Shown piece after piece: positions 16,547 through 25,278 of a stretch of 64,000 nucleotides of DNA. This DNA is from Veillonellaceae bacterium (GTDB taxonomy: Bacteria; Bacillota_C; Negativicutes; UBA1444). Below the pieces are notes generated by a model that worked only from the letters and a program-made list of their open reading frames with translations, searched no databases and was not told the DNA's origin. The stretch's first letter is position 1. The number at the start of each line of letters is the position of its first letter. The position numbers were made by a program, and so were the translations under genes. Location of the stretch: positions 6,724 through 70,723 of the forward strand of contig JAAZNU010000023.1 of the NCBI GenBank assembly GCA_012798135.1, written 5' to 3'.

Positions 16547-17286
16547 AGGGATTCTCCTCTCCCGTTTCGGTACAACTCCCGCACTTCTTCCAGATCCGCC
16601 GGTGTATCCACGCCGATCGAGCGAAACGGCGTTTCAATCACCCGGATCCGGTAGCCGTTTTCCAGCGCCCGCAGTTGTTCCAGAGATTCCGTCACTTCCA
16701 GCGGCGACGGCGGCAGCGCGGCGAACCGCAACACAAAGTCTCGTCGATAGGCGTACACGCCGATGTGTTTAAAGCAGCGCCGCTCGGAGCCCCGATTGCG
16801 GGGATAGGGGATCAGCGAACGCGAAAAATACAGGGCATACCCATCCAGGGAAGTCACGACCTTGACCGCCGCCGGGTTGTCGTATTCGGATTCGGTCAGG
16901 GGAGTCATCAGGGTGGCCATCTGCAGATCCGGGTAGTCGTCAAAAGCACCGATCAGCTCGTCAATCGCCGACGGCGGAATCAACGGCTCGTCGCCCTGAA
17001 TATTCAGAATCAGGTCCAGGTCCGGCAAGGTGGCGGCGACTTCGGCCAGCCGGTCGGTGCCGGTGGGGTGAGCGGCTGAGGTCAGCTGCGCCTCGCCGCC
17101 GAAGCTTCGGACGGCTTCGGCAATGCGTTCGTCATCGGTGGCCACGATAATGCGCGACGACCGCCGCGCCTGTCGCACCCGTTCGACGACACGCTGGATC
17201 ATCGGTTTACCGACAATATCGAGGAGCGGTTTACCGGGCAGGCGAGTCGAAGCATAGCGGGCGGGTATGATGCAAGCTACATGCAT
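16543..17286 (-). CDS. kdsB: 3-deoxy-manno-octulosonate cytidylyltransferase
   Basis: Activates Kdo as CMP-Kdo. It is 247 aa; [16 protein letters not shown] is the nucleotide-binding loop, and [19 protein letters not shown] (metal-binding Asp) and [13 protein letters not shown] are the standard KdsB motifs. The ATG at 17286 follows GGAGG by 7 nt and lies inside the end of waaA (10-nt overlap). The adjoining kdsA, kdsD and waaA genes complete Kdo synthesis and transfer, apart from the Kdo8P phosphatase (kdsC), which is not seen. Confidence 0.97.
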   Translation of the reverse strand: MHVACIIPARYASTRLPGKPLLDIVGKPMIQRVVERVRQARRSSRIIVATDDERIAEAVRSFGGEAQLTSAAHPTGTDRLAEVAATLPDLDLILNIQGDEPLIPPSAIDELIGAFDDYPDLQMATLMTPLTESEYDNPAAVKVVTSLDGYALYFSRSLIPYPRNRGSERRCFKHIGVYAYRRDFVLRFAALPPSPLEVTESLEQLRALENGYRIRVIETPFRSIGVDTPADLEEVRELYRNGRGESL

Positions 17287-18590
17287 GAGGGTTCCTCCCG
17301 TTCGGCAAGAATTTCTTTCAGGTTTTCCACGGTCCGGACCGCCGCACCCCGGTTTTCCTGCACGATGGTCAAGGCTTCGTCACCCATTCGCCGGGCCAAG
17401 GCCGGATCGGTCAAAATCTGCAAAGTCTTCTGCACCAATTCCGCCCCGTCTAGAACGGTCAAACAGGCATCCCGGCCGGAAAACAGGGCATAGGTGTCCT
17501 TGAAATTGAACATGTGCGGTCCCACCACGATCGGCTTGCCTTGGGCGGCCGGTTCCAGAATATTGTGGCCACCGTGCGGGACCAAGCTGCCGCCGACAAA
17601 CACCAAATCGGCCAGGCTGTAAAGCCGTCCCAGCTCACCGATGGTGTCCAGCACCACGATATCCACAACGCCGGGTTCGTTCAGTTCCGGCAGCCGGCTC
17701 CGCAGTTCCGCGACGAATCCATGCCGGCGAGCCAGCTCGACGATCCCTGGGCTGCGAGGAATGTCCCGGGGAGCAATCATCAATTTAGCCTGCGGCAGAC
17801 TAGCACGGGCGGCCTTGAATACGTCCAGCAGGATTTCCTCTTCGCCGCGATGGGTGCTGCCGGCGATGATGACCGGTCCCGCCCCGGCAAGACCCAGTTC
17901 AGCCAGGAACTGCAGCTGTTCGGCCGCAGTCACCTGGCTGTAGTTCTGGTCATATTTGGTGTTGCCGGTCACCAGCACGCGATGCGGGTCGGCGCCAAGC
18001 CGGATGACATACTGGGCGTCGATGGTCGACTGCATGCAGAACCGGACCACGGTATCCAACATTTTGGTAAACATCCGACGCAGCTTCCGGTAATTCTCGA
18101 CGCTCCGCTCGCTGATCCGACCGTTCACCATCACGACCGGGATACTGCGCCGCCGGGCCGCCCGGATAAAATTGGGCCACAGTTCGGTTTCCACCGGCAC
18201 ATAGGCCCGCGGACCAATGCGCTCCACGATGTGTCCCGGCAACCACGGCAGATCCGGCGGATAAAAGATGATCGCATCGGCTTCCGGCAGGATTCGCTGG
18301 GCCATTTCATAACCGCTGATCGTACCGGAGGAAATCAGAACCGGAATGTCCGGCAGCTGCAGTTTGAACTCTTTGATGATCGAGCTGGCCGCCACCACTT
18401 CGCCAACGCCGGCCGCCTGAAACCAGACGGGACGACGGCCTTCGACCTTCGCCAAGGTTTCCGGCAGGAAGAAGCCCAAGTTGTGCCGCATCCGCTCGCG
18501 GAAACGACGCTCCCGCAAACAACGGAATACAAAAAAGGGCAGTCCGACGACCGCCGCCAAGATCATCAGAAGGTTGTACAACAGGTCCAC
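17277..18590 (-). CDS. waaA: 3-deoxy-D-manno-octulosonic acid transferase
   Basis: Transfers Kdo from CMP-Kdo to lipid IVA. This 437-aa membrane-anchored GT-B glycosyltransferase has one N-terminal helix (about 3-22), then the acceptor domain with FQAAGVGEVVAASSI, SSGTISGYEMA and VPVETELWPN (the general-base Glu). The donor domain has IIAGSTHRGEEEI and FVGGSLVPHGGHNILEPA. The start is GTG at 18590, 6 nt after GGAGA. Whether it adds one or two Kdo residues cannot be told. Confidence 0.95.
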   Translation of the reverse strand: MDLLYNLLMILAAVVGLPFFVFRCLRERRFRERMRHNLGFFLPETLAKVEGRRPVWFQAAGVGEVVAASSIIKEFKLQLPDIPVLISSGTISGYEMAQRILPEADAIIFYPPDLPWLPGHIVERIGPRAYVPVETELWPNFIRAARRRSIPVVMVNGRISERSVENYRKLRRMFTKMLDTVVRFCMQSTIDAQYVIRLGADPHRVLVTGNTKYDQNYSQVTAAEQLQFLAELGLAGAGPVIIAGSTHRGEEEILLDVFKAARASLPQAKLMIAPRDIPRSPGIVELARRHGFVAELRSRLPELNEPGVVDIVVLDTIGELGRLYSLADLVFVGGSLVPHGGHNILEPAAQGKPIVVGPHMFNFKDTYALFSGRDACLTVLDGAELVQKTLQILTDPALARRMGDEALTIVQENRGAAVRTVENLKEILAEREEPSCM

Positions 18591-18610
18591 AGCGGTTCTC
18601 CTTGATTTTT

Positions 18611-20350
18611 CTAGAGGGTTTCTTCGGTTGTTTGCAAGCTATACAGCTTGCAGTACAAGCCGCCGGCATCCAGCAGCTCGGCATGGGCGCCGCATTCGAC
18701 CATCCTTCCCTTCTCCAGAACCAGAATGCGGTCAGCCCGCTGAATGGTGGACAGCCGGTGGGCAATGACGAAGGTGGTACGACCGACCATCAGTTTATCC
18801 AGCGCATCCTGCACCAGACGCTCGCTTTCGGCGTCCAAGGCGGAAGTCGCCTCATCCAGAATCAGAATGCGGGGGTTTTTCAGGATGGCCCGGGCAATCG
18901 CGATGCGTTGACGCTGACCGCCGGAAAGCTGGCAACCGCGCTCACCGATCTGCGTTTCGTAGCCGTCCGGCAGCTGCAGGATGAAATCATGGGCATTTGC
19001 AGCCTGCGCCGCCGCCATCACTTCTTCCCGGCTCGCATCCAGACGCCCATAGAGGATGTTTTCAAAAATCGACGCACTGAACAGGATAGTGTCTTGCGGC
19101 ACCATCGCCAGCTGTTCACGCAGGGAGGCTACGGTGACCGTCCGGATGTCGACTCCATCGATGCAGATGCGGCCGGCTTGCGGATCATAGAACCGGGGGA
19201 TGAGATTGGCGATGGTCGATTTCCCTGCGCCGCTCGGACCAACAATCGCCAGCACCTGGCCCGGCGCCACGTCAATCGACATGTCGCGCAACGCCGGTTC
19301 ACCGTTTCGGTATTCGAAGGTCACGTTTTCAAAGGTCACCCGGCCCTGGATGGGCGGCAACGGTTTGGCGCCCGGTGCGTCCTGGATCTCGGGCAGAGTG
19401 TCCAGCACCTCGAATACCCGCTCGGCGGCCGCCACGGCCCGTTGAATATTGCCGTAGACGTTGCCTAAACGTTTCACTGGGTTGGAAATATTTACGGCAT
19501 ACACCAAGAAGGCGATCAGTGAACCTGATGTCAGGTTGCCGCGAATGACTTCATGTCCGCCATACCAGACAATCACCGTCACCGCCAGGGCGGCGAGAAA
19601 CTCGACGACCGGCGTCAGGGTAGCCGACAATTGGGCCGCTTTCATCTGCGCGTCAAAGTTGTTCACGTTTTCCCGGTTAAATCGGTCGATTTCATAGTCC
19701 TCCCGGACAAACAGACGAATCAGTCGGATGGATACGATCATTTCCTGTAACACAGACGTAATTTCGGCAGCCCGTTGCTGCATCGTGCCGCTGGCCTTGC
19801 GCAATTTCGCGCCGAAAATTTTCATGGCTTCCGCCACCATCGGCACGGTAATCAACGTCAACAGCGCCAGCTGCCAGTGCAGGTAAAACATGGCGATCAG
19901 CGAGCCGATCAGCGCCAGCGATTCCGAGGCCAGTTCAATGACGTTCTGCGCCAGCACCCCCTGCAGGGCGGCAACATCGTTAGTCATGTAGCTGAGAACT
20001 TTACCGGTCTGGCTGCGGTCGAAATAGGAAACGGACAGGCGCTGGAAGTGCCGGAACAAATGCTCACGCAGGTCAATGACCACCTTCTGGCTGATGAAGG
20101 CCATCAGGTAGGTCTGTCCGTAGACAAAAAAACCCCGCAGGGCAAATACGACCACGATACCGGCGGTAATGGCGTTAAGCAGCATTTCATCCTTATTGAC
20201 CAGTACTCCATCGATCACATCCCGCACGATCCAGGGCACGTACAGACTGGCCGAGGTGGCCAGGATCATGCAGGCTACAGCCATGATTGTCTGAGGGATA
20301 TAGGGCCGAAGATATTGCAACAGTCGCAAATAGATTTTTGCCGAGCTCAT
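18611..20350 (-). CDS. msbA: Lipid A export ABC transporter, permease/ATPase
   Basis: Flips lipid A-core across the inner membrane. It is 579 aa: six transmembrane helices (about 18-310) and an ABC domain with Walker A GPSGAGKST (about 373), Q-loop in MVPQDTILF, signature LSGGQRQR (about 476), Walker B ILILDEATSALD and H-loop IAHRLST. Length matches MsbA (582). The ATG overlaps the lpxB stop by 4 nt and follows GGAGG. It sits among lpx and kds genes, which favours MsbA over a generic exporter. Confidence 0.93.
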   Translation of the reverse strand: MSSAKIYLRLLQYLRPYIPQTIMAVACMILATSASLYVPWIVRDVIDGVLVNKDEMLLNAITAGIVVVFALRGFFVYGQTYLMAFISQKVVIDLREHLFRHFQRLSVSYFDRSQTGKVLSYMTNDVAALQGVLAQNVIELASESLALIGSLIAMFYLHWQLALLTLITVPMVAEAMKIFGAKLRKASGTMQQRAAEITSVLQEMIVSIRLIRLFVREDYEIDRFNRENVNNFDAQMKAAQLSATLTPVVEFLAALAVTVIVWYGGHEVIRGNLTSGSLIAFLVYAVNISNPVKRLGNVYGNIQRAVAAAERVFEVLDTLPEIQDAPGAKPLPPIQGRVTFENVTFEYRNGEPALRDMSIDVAPGQVLAIVGPSGAGKSTIANLIPRFYDPQAGRICIDGVDIRTVTVASLREQLAMVPQDTILFSASIFENILYGRLDASREEVMAAAQAANAHDFILQLPDGYETQIGERGCQLSGGQRQRIAIARAILKNPRILILDEATSALDAESERLVQDALDKLMVGRTTFVIAHRLSTIQRADRILVLEKGRMVECGAHAELLDAGGLYCKLYSLQTTEETL

Positions 20351-21489
20351 GTTTTCCTCCCCGATGCCACATCCAGGACGATGGACGCGACCCGTTTCAC
20401 GGCGCCCGGTTGTCCCAAGTTGACCCGTACTTCCTTCAGATCTGCCGCTGCCTGGGCCCGTACTGCCGGATCGGTCATCAGTCGCAACGCGGCCTGACTA
20501 ACATTGTCCGCCGTCGCCTCATGCTGGATCAGCTCGGGCAGTATCCGGCGGCCGGTCACGATGTTCGGCAGGCCTACATGCGACACATTGGCCACCACCC
20601 GGACCAGCCAATACGTGGATGTCTTGACCCGGTAAATGATCACTGATGGCAGACCCATCAGCGCCGCTTCCAGGGTAACGGTACCGGAAGCCGCGATGGC
20701 GCAGTCGGCAATCTGCATCAGGTTATAGGTGCTGTTGCGGGTATAGACCACCGGCACGCCGGAGGCCTGGACCACTGACTCGATCCGTTCCATGGGAATC
20801 GTCGGGGCCACTGGAAGGTAAAACTGACAGTCCGGCAACTGTTCCCGAATTTTTTTCGCCGCCGCCATCATGATATCCAGCAGGCTCGACACTTCCTGGA
20901 ACCGGCTGCCCGGCAACAACAACAACAACGGTTTTTCCGGGTCGGCGCCGAAATGCCGGAAAGCAGTCTCCCGGTCCATCGACGGTCGCACGATGTCGAC
21001 CAGCGGATGACCTACGAAACTGACCGAGGCTCCGGCCTCCCGGTAGATATCCGCTTCGAACGGGAAGATCGCCGCCACTTTCTCGACCCAGCCGGCGATG
21101 GCCTTGGCTCGCCATTTTCCCCAGACCCAAGCCTTGGGACAAATGTAGTACACTACTGGGATGCCTTTTCTCTTGGCCACCTGCGCCAGCGCCATATGAA
21201 AACCGCCGTAATCGATCAGTACCAGAACATCTGGTCGACGTTCGTCCATGATCCGCGACAGAAGGCCGCGCAAACGAAAAAACTTCGGCAAATTGCGCAG
21301 GATTTCCACGAATCCCATCACGCCGATGTCCGCGATATCGTAGACAATATCAACCCCGGCGGCGCGCATATTGGACCCGCCCATGCCGAAGAGTTCGATG
21401 TCCGGCCGCATAGTCTTCAATGTTTCCGCCACGCTGGCGCCGTGCAGATCGCCGGAAGCCTCGCCGGCGCTGATCATGACCTTAGGCAT
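20347..21489 (-). CDS. lpxB: Lipid-A-disaccharide synthase
   Basis: Joins lipid X and UDP-diacylglucosamine to form the lipid A disaccharide. It is 380 aa, starting MPKVMISAGEASGDLHG, the family's N-terminal signature. VDIVYDIADIGVMGFVEI, YYICPKAWVWGKWRAKAI and LLLLPGSRFQEVSSLL also match. The ATG at 21489 overlaps the lpxI stop by 8 nt; longer in-frame starts lie inside lpxI and add non-homologous residues. Confidence 0.97.
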   Translation of the reverse strand: MPKVMISAGEASGDLHGASVAETLKTMRPDIELFGMGGSNMRAAGVDIVYDIADIGVMGFVEILRNLPKFFRLRGLLSRIMDERRPDVLVLIDYGGFHMALAQVAKRKGIPVVYYICPKAWVWGKWRAKAIAGWVEKVAAIFPFEADIYREAGASVSFVGHPLVDIVRPSMDRETAFRHFGADPEKPLLLLLPGSRFQEVSSLLDIMMAAAKKIREQLPDCQFYLPVAPTIPMERIESVVQASGVPVVYTRNSTYNLMQIADCAIAASGTVTLEAALMGLPSVIIYRVKTSTYWLVRVVANVSHVGLPNIVTGRRILPELIQHEATADNVSQAALRLMTDPAVRAQAAADLKEVRVNLGQPGAVKRVASIVLDVASGRKT

Positions 21490-22312
21490 AGGCCCCCGCT
21501 TCATCTCCCGCCATCGCAACGATTGTGATTCCGTGTTGATCCGCCTTGGCAACCATCTTTTCCCGATCGACTATCAGAGTCTTACCAGCCTCAATCACCA
21601 AAGCGACCGCCCCGGACTCAATCATCGAATCCAACGTATCCGGACCGATGCCGGGAACGTCAAACCGCATGTCCTGCTTCGGCTTGGCGGCTTTCGCCAC
21701 CGTCACGCCTCCCCGGCCAAGCTGGCCGCCCCGACGGATGCAGGCATCGGTGCCTTCAATGGCTTCGACGGCCATGATGGCCCGGTTTTTGACGACCACA
21801 GTCTGGCCGATGTCCAAACCGCCGATTTGTTTCGCCATCGCCAACCCAAACCGCATGTCGGCCAGTTCCGCCTCAGTCGGCTGGCGTCGGGTCAGCACTC
21901 CGGCCGCCGGCATCAGGGGACGGAGCAGTTCCGTCTGGTCCAGCACCGTGATCCCTTCCGCCGCCAGTTCCTCCACCAGCGCCAAAGTCAGCGTATCGTC
22001 ACTGAAATTCTTGATCCGGGAAAAAATCTTCAAAACCCGCAGATCCGGCAATTCGCGATGAGCATAGACCAGCTCTTTGGTAATCTTGCCGAGCAGGGTG
22101 ATTTCCGTCACCTGTTCCCGTTTGAACACCTTGAAGATCCGGTCCAGTTTGGCGATATTGATGCTTTCATAGGTATGCGCGACTTGGGCAAGTTCGGGGT
22201 CCACTTCCGGCAACACCCCTACCCCTATCACGTGAACGCCCATGCCGCGAGCGGCACGGGCGAATTCCACAGGCAACCGGCCGACGCCGGCAATCAAGCC
22301 AATCTTTTTCAT
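21482..22312 (-). CDS. lpxI: UDP-2,3-diacylglucosamine diphosphatase, LpxI type
   Basis: Releases lipid X from UDP-2,3-diacylglucosamine. This 276-aa DUF1009/LpxI protein has KKIGLIAGVGRLPVEFARAA at the N-terminus and LTRRQPTEAELADMRFGL plus KAAKPKQDMRFDVPGIGPD at the C-terminus. LpxI replaces the unrelated LpxH in many non-gamma-proteobacteria. AGGGGTG precedes the ATG. It lies between lpxA and lpxB, as in alpha-proteobacteria. Confidence 0.95.
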   Translation of the reverse strand: MKKIGLIAGVGRLPVEFARAARGMGVHVIGVGVLPEVDPELAQVAHTYESINIAKLDRIFKVFKREQVTEITLLGKITKELVYAHRELPDLRVLKIFSRIKNFSDDTLTLALVEELAAEGITVLDQTELLRPLMPAAGVLTRRQPTEAELADMRFGLAMAKQIGGLDIGQTVVVKNRAIMAVEAIEGTDACIRRGGQLGRGGVTVAKAAKPKQDMRFDVPGIGPDTLDSMIESGAVALVIEAGKTLIVDREKMVAKADQHGITIVAMAGDEAGAYA

Positions 22313-22327
22313 GAGTCACCCCTGAAA

Positions 22328-23158
22328 TTATAGTTCTGCGGCGTCGTCATCCCGACGGCTGCGACAAATGCCCCGGTTCACGTTGCGTAAAAAGCGCAGC
22401 AGGTGATCCACCGGTTCACTGGAATCCAACTCCTGCTCCATCGTGGTAATGGCTTCCGACAGTTTCAAGCCGGAACGGAACAAGATCCGGTAGGCTCGTT
22501 TCAGGTTGCGCCGAACCTCATCACTCAAACCAGCGCGGGCGATGCCTACGCTATTCAGACCGCAGACCCGGGCTGGCCGGCCGTCGGCGATCACGAATGG
22601 CGGCACATCCTGAACCACTTTCGAAGCACCGCCGACCATGGCGTTGCGGCCGATCTTGACAAACTGGTGCACCCCGGACAAGCCGCTGATAATCGCGCGG
22701 TCCTCCACGGTCACATGTCCGGCCAACCCCGCGTGATTCGAAATGACCACACTGTTGCCGACCACGCAATTGTGGGCGATATGTACAGTGCCCATCAGCA
22801 GACAATTCGAACCGATCCGGGTTTCCTCGCCCTCGCCGGTCGCCCGGTTGATGGTAACGAATTCCCGGATAATAGTGTTGTCGCCGATATACACAAAGGT
22901 TTTTTCACCCTTAAATTTCAAATCCTGCGGTTCGTTGCCGATACAGGCTCCGTGATGGATCTGGCAGTCCTTGCCGATCGTAGTCCAGCCTTCAATAACG
23001 ACATGGGAACCAATTTTTACGCCATCGCCGATAAACACATTTTCACCAATGACCGAATAAGGTCCGACTTCCACATCCCGGCCCAACCGGGCCCCGGGAT
23101 AAATTACGGCTGTTTCGTGAATTTTTCGCAGCGGAACCACCACGCCATCCATTTTCAT
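22328..23158 (-). CDS. lpxA: UDP-N-acetylglucosamine acyltransferase
   Basis: First committed lipid A step: adds a 3-hydroxyacyl chain to UDP-GlcNAc. This 276-aa protein has many left-handed beta-helix hexapeptide repeats (about 12-190; VEVGPYSVIGENVFIGDG) and a helical C-terminus. The catalytic His lies in VHIAHNCVVGNSV. TIGKDCQIHHGACIGNEPQDL is the typical acyl-ACP contact region. It is the first gene after a good promoter in the gap behind lpxC-fabZ and heads the long lpxA-to-YqgF operon. Confidence 0.97.
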   Translation of the reverse strand: MKMDGVVVPLRKIHETAVIYPGARLGRDVEVGPYSVIGENVFIGDGVKIGSHVVIEGWTTIGKDCQIHHGACIGNEPQDLKFKGEKTFVYIGDNTIIREFVTINRATGEGEETRIGSNCLLMGTVHIAHNCVVGNSVVISNHAGLAGHVTVEDRAIISGLSGVHQFVKIGRNAMVGGASKVVQDVPPFVIADGRPARVCGLNSVGIARAGLSDEVRRNLKRAYRILFRSGLKLSEAITTMEQELDSSEPVDHLLRFLRNVNRGICRSRRDDDAAEL

Positions 23159-23246
23159 ATTTCGATCAACTCCTCAAAGAGTATACTCCGTCCGGCGCAT
23201 TTGTTCCCGACAGTAGATATTTTGGCAAAATCGCCAGATTTTCACG

Positions 23247-23275
23247 CTTATAATGGTTATCTCGCAAATAATCAA
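23247..23275 (-). promoter_or_regulatory. Promoter of the lpxA operon
   Basis: Minus strand: TTGATT (23270-23275), 17-nt spacer, TATAAG (23247-23252), about 90 nt upstream of the lpxA ATG. A 10-bp palindrome GAGTATACTC (about 23179-23188) lies in the leader just before the ribosome-binding site and could be a regulator site. This splits the lipid A genes into two transcription units. Confidence 0.65.
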
Positions 23276-23302
23276 CCTTTTTCAGCTTACTTGCAGCAAA
23301 TT

Positions 23303-24577
23303 TCAGGTCAAAGCAAAAGTTAATTCCGCTTCCGCCACCAATTCACCGTCGACGAACGCCTGGGTCCAAACTTTGCCGATATTGCCGCGATATTTCAGCA
23401 TTTCCGCTGTCATCCGCAGCTGGTCGCCGGGTACTACCGGCCGCCGGAATTTCACCCGATCCATACCGGCAAAATACGGGATCGTTTTCTGATGTTCTGG
23501 CGAACACATCACCATCACGCCGCCAACCTGGCCCATTGCCTCCAGCAGGAGCACGCCGGGCATGACGGGCCGGTCGGGGAAATGGCCGGTGAAAAATCGT
23601 TCGTTCATGGTGACGCACTTGATGCCCACAGCGCGCTTCATTGGCTCCAATTCGAGAATCCGGTCAACGAGCAACATAGGATAACGGTGCGGCAGAATCT
23701 TTTGAATTTCAATTACATCCAGCAAAGCTTCACACCCCTTTTTTGTCTTGTTCTGATGTAAACGCCACAATTTTCCGGCCAGCGCCGTATTCAGGGCATG
23801 CCCCGACTGGACGGCAACAACGTGGCCGCGCAATGGCGCCCCCACTAGCGCAAGGTCGCCCAGCACGTCCAGGACCTTATGGCGGACCAATTCATCGGGA
23901 AAACGCAACGGATTCAGGTTCGTTTTCTCATCGTACACCAAGGTGTTGTCCAAGCTGCCACCCAGTCCCAGGCCTTTGGCCTTCAACGCTTCGACTTCAT
24001 GCATGAAACCGATGGTCCGAGCCGGGGCGATCTCACGGATGAAAAGTTCCGGCGTGATTTCATATTCGGCTTGCTGAATCCCCAGTTTGGGATGGGGATT
24101 TGACGAAGTAAACGTCACCTTCAGCCCAGCGTAGGGAAGAATCTTGATAAACCGGCCGTCTTCGACTACTTCCACAGTGTCGGTTACCGACAGTTGTTGC
24201 CGGGGAACGGGCAACTCGGTAATCCCTGCCTGTTCAATCAGCCGGACGAACGGCAATGCGCTGCCGTCGCCCACCGGCGCTTCCGCCGCCGACATTTCCA
24301 CCTGGCAGTTGTCGACACCCAACACATATAACGCCGCCAATAAGTGTTCCACAGTAAAAACCTTGGCTAATCCGGCTTCCAGGGTGGTCGCCCGCAGAGT
24401 CGCCGTTACCCGGTCGGCACTGGCCCGTACCGCCGGCCGTCCCGGCAGGTCCGCCCGAACAAATACGATGCCAGTATTCGCCGGCGCCGGTCGTAGTTCC
24501 AGCGAAACCGGTCGGCCGGAATGCAGACCGATATCCGTATAGCGAACCGCCTGCGTCAGCGTGGTTTGATTTTCCAA
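23303..24577 (-). CDS. lpxC: LpxC-FabZ fusion: UDP-3-O-acyl-GlcNAc deacetylase / 3-hydroxyacyl-ACP dehydratase
   Basis: One 424-aa frame carries two enzymes. Residues 1-277 are LpxC: zinc ligands H78 (VEHLL), H233 and D237 (RHKVLD), and catalytic H260 (SGH). Residues about 283-424 are FabZ: HRYPMLLVDR, catalytic H332 in GHFPDRPVMPG and E346 in LLEAMGQ. LpxC commits UDP-GlcNAc to lipid A, and FabZ dehydrates 3-hydroxyacyl-ACP, so both draw on the same hydroxyacyl-ACP pool. Such fusions are well known in Bacteroidetes. No stop or frameshift lies in the linker (HQNKTKKGCEALLDVIEIQK). It starts with TTG, 5 nt after GGGGGAG. It ends about 145 nt before lpxA. Confidence 0.95.
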   Translation of the reverse strand: MENQTTLTQAVRYTDIGLHSGRPVSLELRPAPANTGIVFVRADLPGRPAVRASADRVTATLRATTLEAGLAKVFTVEHLLAALYVLGVDNCQVEMSAAEAPVGDGSALPFVRLIEQAGITELPVPRQQLSVTDTVEVVEDGRFIKILPYAGLKVTFTSSNPHPKLGIQQAEYEITPELFIREIAPARTIGFMHEVEALKAKGLGLGGSLDNTLVYDEKTNLNPLRFPDELVRHKVLDVLGDLALVGAPLRGHVVAVQSGHALNTALAGKLWRLHQNKTKKGCEALLDVIEIQKILPHRYPMLLVDRILELEPMKRAVGIKCVTMNERFFTGHFPDRPVMPGVLLLEAMGQVGGVMVMCSPEHQKTIPYFAGMDRVKFRRPVVPGDQLRMTAEMLKYRGNIGKVWTQAFVDGELVAEAELTFALT

Positions 24578-24599
24578 AATGCTCCCCCTGTCCGGTTTG

Positions 24600-25250
24600 T
24601 CAGTTTGTATAGGTCAGCCCCAGATAAACCCGCTGTTCCCGGCCCAGCCAGCCAGCGTCCAACCGTACGCCATGCATCAAGCTCATCCGAGCACCATAGT
24701 TCATCTTCTGGCCGTCCATTTCCACAATCAATGAAGTCACCGGAAAACCGCCCGGCCGTTTTTTTCGCAACGAGGTCGGATTCAGCACTTTTTCCACAGC
24801 GCCGAACATTCCCTTAAATCGGCCGGTCCCAGCGCCCACATGAATCCGGAAGCCAAACGGCAGGGCTTTCGAGACAGCCGCGTAGTAGGATCGCTGGTTC
24901 TGCTCGCCGATATCTTCGGCGCCGATCGCAATGGCCGGCAGCAAGAGTCCTTCCTGGGTCAGGGCAACCTTTGCATTCACGGTCCAGTTACCGGTTGCGC
25001 CCTTATACCAGGGGGCCGCCGCGCTGACTTCCAGCCCGGCTGGCAAGCCGGCCGCCGCCACGGCGGTGGAATGATCTTGCCAATAAAAATAGCCGGCGGA
25101 AAAGTGGCCGGGCCGCAGACTATCCGCGGTCGGTATCCGGATCAGCCCGGTGGCGCCGGATGTTGAAGGGGCGGCAAAAGCCGTAGTCTCCCCCAACAGC
25201 AAACAGGATCCCACCAAGATCAACGCTGCCGCTCTTTGAACGTTTGTCAT
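24600..25250 (-). CDS. YjbH-like exported beta-rich protein
   Basis: 216 aa with a signal peptide (about 1-26, AFA cleavage). The mature start GATGLIRIPTADSLRPGHFS resembles the N-terminal motif of YjbH-type outer-membrane proteins linked to exopolysaccharide. The rest alternates hydrophobic and polar residues, and the C-terminus REQRVYLGLTYTN is strand-like, so a small barrel is likely. It is preceded by GGGGAGG at 7 nt. It sits between lpxD and lpxC-fabZ, an odd place for an exopolysaccharide gene, so a lipid A or outer-membrane role is possible. The family assignment is tentative. Confidence 0.6.
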   Translation of the reverse strand: MTNVQRAAALILVGSCLLLGETTAFAAPSTSGATGLIRIPTADSLRPGHFSAGYFYWQDHSTAVAAAGLPAGLEVSAAAPWYKGATGNWTVNAKVALTQEGLLLPAIAIGAEDIGEQNQRSYYAAVSKALPFGFRIHVGAGTGRFKGMFGAVEKVLNPTSLRKKRPGGFPVTSLIVEMDGQKMNYGARMSLMHGVRLDAGWLGREQRVYLGLTYTN

Positions 25251-25278
25251 CCGTTCGCCTCCCCTATCCGGCGTTCCG

